From: DAIDKA01 sp035506335
GTDB taxonomy: Bacteria; Pseudomonadota; Gammaproteobacteria; Steroidobacterales; Steroidobacteraceae
NCBI GenBank assembly: GCA_035506335.1
Contig: DATJPN010000006.1
Coordinates: forward strand, 1 to 34,369
Direction: 5' to 3'
DNA length: 34,369 bases
This document shows, piece by piece, positions 30,033-34,369 of this stretch. The position numbers and the translations under genes were made by a program. Numbering within the stretch: the stretch's first letter is position 1; every line of letters begins with the position of its first letter. The notes below the pieces were generated by a model. That model made no database searches and was not told the DNA's origin. It saw nothing but the letters and a program-made list of their open reading frames with translations.

Positions 30033-32038
30033 AGGAGCTCGTGGAATCCCGGCTCATCGAGTACCGGGATCCCGAGTTCCCGGGCCTTCCTGAGCTTCGA
30101 CCCGGGGTCGGCACCGACCACCACGCCCGAAGTCTTCTTCGAGACGCTTCCCGACACCTTCGCACCGAGCGCGACCAGCGCTTCGGTCGCCTCATCCCGC
30201 GACATCGACTCGAGCGTGCCGGTCACGACCCAGGTCTGGCCGGAAAGCGGGCGGCCGGTGCTGGTGCGCGCCGGCATCGGCGGCCAGCGCACGCCGAGCT
30301 CACGCAGCCGCGCGATCACGGCCGTGTGGGCGTGCGAGGCGAAGAACAGCGCCACGTGCGCCGCCACCACCGGCCCCACATCCGGCACTTCCTGGATCTG
30401 CGCGGGGGTCGCCCGGGAGAGCGCCTCGAGGGTGAGGAAGTGCTGCGCGAGGGCGAGCGCGGTGGCCTCGCCCACGTCGCGGATCCCCAGCGCGAACAGG
30501 AAGCGCGGCAGCGTCGTGTCGCGGCTGCGGGCGATGGCGGCGTGCAGGTTCGCGGCGGACTTCTCGCCCATGCGTTCGAGTCCCGCGAGCTGCGCGACGG
30601 TCAGCGCATAGAGGTCGGCCGGCGACCTGACGAGGTCCTGCTCGACGAGCTGTTCGATGATCCGGTCCCCGAGGCCGTCGATATCCATGGCCCGGCGACT
30701 CGCGAAATGCCGGATACCCTCCTGGCGCTGGGCGCGGCAGGTGAAGCCCCCCGTGCAGCGGGCGATCGCCTCATCCTCGGCCTTCTCGACCGGGGAGTCG
30801 CACACCGGGCACTTTTCCGGCAACCGCACCTTCTGGCGGCGGGCATGCGCGGCATCGGCCACGACCCGCACCACTTCCGGAATCACATCACCCGCGCGGC
30901 GGATCACGACGGTGTCGCCGGCACGCACGTCCTTGCGCCGCACCTCGTCCATGTTGTGGAGCGTCGCGTTGCTGACCGTGACGCCGCCCACGAACACCGG
31001 CTGCAGCCGCGCGACCGGGGTCAGCGCGCCCGTGCGGCCCACCTGAAAATCGATGGCGGTCAGCACCGTGGTGGCCTCCTCTGCCGGGAACTTGTGGGCG
31101 AGCGCCCAGCGTGGGGCGCGGGAGATGAACCCCAGGCGTTCCTGGTCCGCGCGCGCATCGACCTTGTAGACCACGCCGTCGATCTGGTACGGCAGGGTCG
31201 CGCGGCGCTCACCCATGTCCCGGTAATAGGCCAGGCACCCCGCGAGCCCCGAGACGGCCCGCGACTGCGGACAGGTCTTCAGTCCCCATTCCCGGAAGGC
31301 CCGCAGGAGCCCCGTATGGTGGTCCGGCACCGCGCCGCCTTCGACCTGACCGACGGCGTAGAAGAAGACATCGAGCGGGCGGCTCGCCGTGATGCGCGCA
31401 TCCAGCTGCCGCAGGCTCCCGGCCGCGGCGTTGCGCGGATTCACGAACAGCTTCTCGCCGCGCTCCTGGGCCTGGAGGTTCATGGCATGGAAGCCGGCCA
31501 CCGGCATGAAGACCTCGCCACGCGCCTCGATCAGATCCGGGGGTGAGCCGCGCAGGGACAAGGGCACGCCGCGGATGGTGCGGACATTCGCCGTGACATC
31601 CTCGCCACGTACGCCGTCACCGCGGGTGGCCGCGAGCTGCAGCACGCCGCGCCGGTAGGTCAGCGACACGGCCAGCCCATCGAGTTTCGGTTCGGCCGAA
31701 TAGCGGATCTCGGCGTCGGTGTGCAGTCGCTCGCGGACACGCCGGTCGAAATCACGCACGTCCTGCTCGCTGAAGCCGTTGTCCAGCGACAGCATCGGCA
31801 CCAAGTGCTCGACCACGCCGAAATCGGCGACCGGCGTGCCGCCGACGCGCTGCGTGGGGGAGTCGGGAGTGATGAGTTCCGGGTGCTCGGCCTCCAGCTG
31901 CTTGAGCTCCTGCATGAGGCCGTCGTACTCGGCGTCGCTGACGCTCGGGTCATCGAGCACGTAGTACCGGTAGTCATGCGCGGCCAGTTGCGTGCGCAGC
32001 GCCTCGATGCGCCGGCCCACGGAGTCGGTCCGCTTCAT
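30020..32038 (-). CDS. ligA: NAD-dependent DNA ligase
   Basis: A 672-aa ligase that seals nicks using NAD. The N-terminal Ia domain carries YYVLDDPSVSDAEYDGLMQE for NMN binding. The catalytic lysine is Lys118 in EPKLDGLAVSLTY. An OB-fold (about 320-400) precedes a four-cysteine zinc finger (CPVCDSPVEKAEDEAIARC, then FTCRAQ). Helix-hairpin-helix motifs follow (LAGLERMGEKSAANL; IQEVPDVGPVVAAHV), and the C-terminal BRCT domain (LSGQTWVVTGTLESMSRDEA; GVVVGADPGSKLRKA) is intact. Its ATG overlaps the zipA stop by 4 bp. Length is the same as E. coli LigA (671 aa) within a residue. Confidence 0.97.
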   Translation of the reverse strand: MKRTDSVGRRIEALRTQLAAHDYRYYVLDDPSVSDAEYDGLMQELKQLEAEHPELITPDSPTQRVGGTPVADFGVVEHLVPMLSLDNGFSEQDVRDFDRRVRERLHTDAEIRYSAEPKLDGLAVSLTYRRGVLQLAATRGDGVRGEDVTANVRTIRGVPLSLRGSPPDLIEARGEVFMPVAGFHAMNLQAQERGEKLFVNPRNAAAGSLRQLDARITASRPLDVFFYAVGQVEGGAVPDHHTGLLRAFREWGLKTCPQSRAVSGLAGCLAYYRDMGERRATLPYQIDGVVYKVDARADQERLGFISRAPRWALAHKFPAEEATTVLTAIDFQVGRTGALTPVARLQPVFVGGVTVSNATLHNMDEVRRKDVRAGDTVVIRRAGDVIPEVVRVVADAAHARRQKVRLPEKCPVCDSPVEKAEDEAIARCTGGFTCRAQRQEGIRHFASRRAMDIDGLGDRIIEQLVEQDLVRSPADLYALTVAQLAGLERMGEKSAANLHAAIARSRDTTLPRFLFALGIRDVGEATALALAQHFLTLEALSRATPAQIQEVPDVGPVVAAHVALFFASHAHTAVIARLRELGVRWPPMPARTSTGRPLSGQTWVVTGTLESMSRDEATEALVALGAKVSGSVSKKTSGVVVGADPGSKLRKARELGIPVLDEPGFHELLKRR

Positions 32039-32811
32039 GCCTGCGCCGCGGCCGCCAGCTCGCGCATGACGGCGGTCCGCGCCGGACTGAGCGCCTCGCC
32101 GTGCTCGTCCTGCAGGGCCCCGCGCAGCCGCTGCGAGAGGACCTGGGCGCAGGCGAGCAGCTCATCGACGGCGTCCGGTCCCGGCAGCGGACCCGGCAGC
32201 ACGGTGAAGAGGTTCAGGCCGCCGTAGCGCTGCAGATCGATCGAATCGATGTCGAACGTGCCGGGCTTGTTGAGGCCTGCGACGCTGAGCAGCGCGCGCC
32301 CGTCCGCGGCCGCCTTGTGGAAGATCGAGAACTTGCCTAGCACGAAACCCTCGGCGGCGAGCGCCAGGCGTACCGCGCGGCCGGAGAACTTCTCCCCCAC
32401 GCTGACCAGCCGCACCGAAATCACCTGGCTCTCATCGGCTGCGGGCCAGTCCACCACGGGGGTCGCGGGCAGCACCTCCATGCCGCCATCGGGCCACTCG
32501 GCGGGGACTTCCGCGGCGGAGACTTCCGCGGCGGGGACCCCGTCGGCCCGGGCTTCCAGGGCCGCGAACTCGGCGGGTCCCACCTCGATCACCGGCAGCT
32601 GCGCCTCCGGATCACGGGCGCTGATGTGAGGCAACTCCAGGGCCGGCGCATCCCAGTCGCCGACGCTATCCGGCAATCGCTCGGGCGGCTCGGGCGTCGC
32701 GCGGGAAAGATCGCTGCCGCGCGCATGGCGCGGCCGGCGCAGCTCCCAGATGGTCAGGCCGATCAGGAAAATCAGACCCGCGATCAGCAGTGTCAGGCGC
32801 AGCTCCGGCAT
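32035..32811 (-). CDS. zipA: Cell division protein ZipA
   Basis: A 258-aa bitopic division protein that tethers FtsZ to the inner membrane. ATG 32811 (MPELRLTLLIAGLIF) is preferred to the ATG at 32820 because AGGA lies 8 nt before it and because it matches the family N-terminus. One membrane helix lies at about 6-22, followed by a short basic patch (LRRPRHARG). A Pro/Ala/Glu-rich linker (about 30-120) precedes the C-terminal FtsZ-binding domain (VISVRLVSVGEKFSGRAVRL, FSIFHKAA, LFTVLPGPLPGPDAVDEL). The linker contains a local EVSAAEVPAE duplication. It lies between smc and ligA, a hallmark gammaproteobacterial order. Confidence 0.93.
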   Translation of the reverse strand: MPELRLTLLIAGLIFLIGLTIWELRRPRHARGSDLSRATPEPPERLPDSVGDWDAPALELPHISARDPEAQLPVIEVGPAEFAALEARADGVPAAEVSAAEVPAEWPDGGMEVLPATPVVDWPAADESQVISVRLVSVGEKFSGRAVRLALAAEGFVLGKFSIFHKAAADGRALLSVAGLNKPGTFDIDSIDLQRYGGLNLFTVLPGPLPGPDAVDELLACAQVLSQRLRGALQDEHGEALSPARTAVMRELAAAAQA

Positions 32812-32832
32812 GCGGGGCATCCTATTCCAGGG

Positions 32833-34369
32833 TCAGACCGCTGCGAGGCGCACCGCCTCTTCCACGTCGACGGCCACGAGCCGCGAGACGCCCGGCTCCG
32901 TCATGGTGACGCCGATCAGCTGCGAGGCCAGCTCCATGGTCGCCTTGTTGTGGGTGATGAAGATGAACTGCACCCGCTCGGACATGTCCCTGACGATCTC
33001 GCAGAAACGCCCGACGTTGTGCTCATCGAGCGGCGCGTCCACCTCGTCCAGCAGGCAGAAGGGCGCCGGATTCAGATCGAATATCGAGAACACCAGCGCC
33101 ACCGCGGTCAGGGCCTTCTCACCGCCCGACAGCAGATGGATGGTGCTGTTGCGCTTGCCCGGCGGACGGGCCATCACGGCGACGCCGGCGCCCAGGACGT
33201 CATCGCCCACCAGCTCCAGATAGGCATGCCCGCCGCCGAACAGGCGCGGGAATTTTTCCTTCAGACCATTGTTGATCTTCTCGAACGTGTCCTCGAAGCG
33301 CGTGCGTGTCTCCTTGTCGATCTTGCGCATGGCCTCCTCGAGGGTCGACAGCGCGTCGGTCAGGTCGGCGTGCTGGCGGTCCAGGTACTCCTTGCGCTCG
33401 GACTGCTCCTTGAGCTCGTCGATGGCGGCGAGGTTCACCTGGCCCAGGCGTGCCACGTCGGCGCGCACGCCATCGAGCTGCTCCTCCCAGGCCGGGACAT
33501 CCGCATTCTCGGGCAGACCCTGGATGACCTGCGCCAGCTCGTGCTGCGTGGCCGCGAACTGCTCGGCCAGGGCCTCGCGCCGCACCCGGTTTTCCTGCGC
33601 CGCCAGACGCGCCTGTTCGATGGCATCGCGCGACCCGGTGACCCGCTCCTCGGCCGCGCTGCGCAGCTGCTCGAGGTCCCGGATCTGCGCATCGGCATCC
33701 TCCAGCGAACGGCGTGCGGCCTGCAGCTCGCTCTCGACCTCGAGACGCTGTGCCAGCAGTGCATCCAGGCGCGCGTGCAGCTCGTTGATGGGCGTGTCGC
33801 CGACGGCCAGCTCCGCGTCGAGCTCCGCACAGCGCCGGTTCAGCTGGTCGCGCTGGTCGGCCATGCGTGCCAGGCCGGTCGCCACCGAGGTCTCCTGCGA
33901 CCGGCGTGACTCGCTCAGGATCATGAGGTCGCGTGATGCGATCTGCGCGCTCTGCGCCCGCGCGCGCGCCGCCGTCAGGGCCGCGCGCCGGTCGTCACGC
34001 TCGGCCTCGAGCGCGGGCAGGCGCGCCGCGAGGTCTTCCTGCTGCGACAGCGCCACGGCGAGATCGGCACGGGCACGTTCCACGGCCTCGCGCGCGACGG
34101 CGGTTTCACGGGTCACCTCGGCCGCCTCGTGTTCCAGACGGGTGCGCCGCGACTGGCGCTCCTGCGCCCGGGCGCGGGCCGCTTCGAGGCGGCTGCGCGC
34201 ATCGGAATGCTCCCGATGGCCTTCCTGGATGCGCCCCTGCAGCCGGTCGCGTTCGGCCTCGGCCTGCTCCTGGGCGTGGCGGATACTGGCAAGCGCGGCG
34301 TCAGCGCGCTGCAACGCCGCCTCGGACAGCGCCAGGTCGGAACGCAGCGACTTCAGGCGTTGTTCGCGC
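32833..34369 (-). CDS. smc: Chromosome segregation ATPase Smc, C-terminal part (N-terminus beyond window)
   Basis: The frame is open from the window edge to the stop at 32833, giving 511 residues of a protein normally about 1,160 aa. Codons upstream of 34314 also read through as REQRLKSLRSDLALSEAAL, so the TTG at 34314 is internal. Residues about 1-360 are the returning arm of the long antiparallel coiled coil, rich in Ala, Glu, Arg and Gln. The C-terminal head has the signature LLSGGEKALTAVAL, Walker B FCLLDEVDAPLDE and the THNKATMELA switch block. The Walker A half lies in the missing N-terminus. It forms condensin with ScpA and ScpB, encoded about 7 kb away in this window, and precedes zipA by about 20 bp. 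Confidence 0.95.
   Translation of the reverse strand, partial: REQRLKSLRSDLALSEAALQRADAALASIRHAQEQAEAERDRLQGRIQEGHREHSDARSRLEAARARAQERQSRRTRLEHEAAEVTRETAVAREAVERARADLAVALSQQEDLAARLPALEAERDDRRAALTAARARAQSAQIASRDLMILSESRRSQETSVATGLARMADQRDQLNRRCAELDAELAVGDTPINELHARLDALLAQRLEVESELQAARRSLEDADAQIRDLEQLRSAAEERVTGSRDAIEQARLAAQENRVRREALAEQFAATQHELAQVIQGLPENADVPAWEEQLDGVRADVARLGQVNLAAIDELKEQSERKEYLDRQHADLTDALSTLEEAMRKIDKETRTRFEDTFEKINNGLKEKFPRLFGGGHAYLELVGDDVLGAGVAVMARPPGKRNSTIHLLSGGEKALTAVALVFSIFDLNPAPFCLLDEVDAPLDEHNVGRFCEIVRDMSERVQFIFITHNKATMELASQLIGVTMTEPGVSRLVAVDVEEAVRLAAV

Noticed and set aside
1..34369. CRISPR array, transposon, prophage or tRNA-linked island
   Set aside because: No regularly spaced repeats, transposase, integrase, phage structural genes or tRNA cloverleaf were recognised. 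The housekeeping synteny is intact from 9387 onward.

Overview
This is a GC-rich window from a gammaproteobacterial chromosome. Several things point to that class: zipA lies between smc and ligA; there is an ihfB-rpsA-cmk-aroA-pheA-serC-gyrA block; and scpAB, yciO, yciB and ubiG are present. Smc-ScpAB rather than MukBEF, a bifunctional AroQ-prephenate dehydratase and the general gene content suggest a Xanthomonadales/Nevskiales/Steroidobacter-like lineage, but I cannot place it more closely. No rRNA, tRNA, insertion sequence, prophage or CRISPR array is visible, and no gap between genes exceeds 160 bases.

Bases 1-9306 are an accessory segment. It holds a truncated SPFH-domain membrane protein (minus strand, cut by the window edge), a MmyB-type XRE regulator diverging from a SAM methyltransferase, and a second SPFH protein followed 2 nt later by a tiny Arc-like ribbon-helix-helix protein. 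Next are two unrelated NTF2-fold proteins placed tail to tail, one with a histone-like basic tail and one exported. A four-gene MacAB/DevBCA-type ABC export operon (adaptor, ATPase, two permeases) follows, with the exported NTF2 protein as its last gene. Its promoter carries an 18-bp palindrome, but no regulator gene is adjacent. A DUF2934 protein closes the segment.

Bases 9387-20567 are a minus-strand housekeeping run, transcribed in the order gyrA, serC, serA, pheA, aroA, cmk, rpsA, ihfB, galU. It links DNA topology, serine and aromatic amino acid synthesis, CMP phosphorylation and translation.

Bases 20656-24078 are a tightly overlapping plus-strand operon: ubiG, rmuC, a squalene/phytoene-synthase-like gene, and a YciK-type SDR. 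Bases 24091-28258 run on the minus strand: yciO, trpS, scpA, scpB and an RluB-like gene whose catalytic motif appears lost. Bases 28315-30013 hold yciB, a BolA-family gene and a parvulin lipoprotein on the plus strand. Bases 30020-34369 hold smc (C-terminal part), zipA and ligA on the minus strand, so all three condensin subunits lie within about 10 kb.

The most unusual signals are: the SPFH/ribbon-helix-helix pair with two 9-bp repeats one helical turn apart over its promoter; the RluB-like protein lacking the catalytic aspartate; a four-cysteine motif in TrpRS like that of iron-sulfur TrpRS enzymes; the NTF2 protein with an H1-like tail; and the phytoene-synthase-like protein without aspartate-rich motifs.
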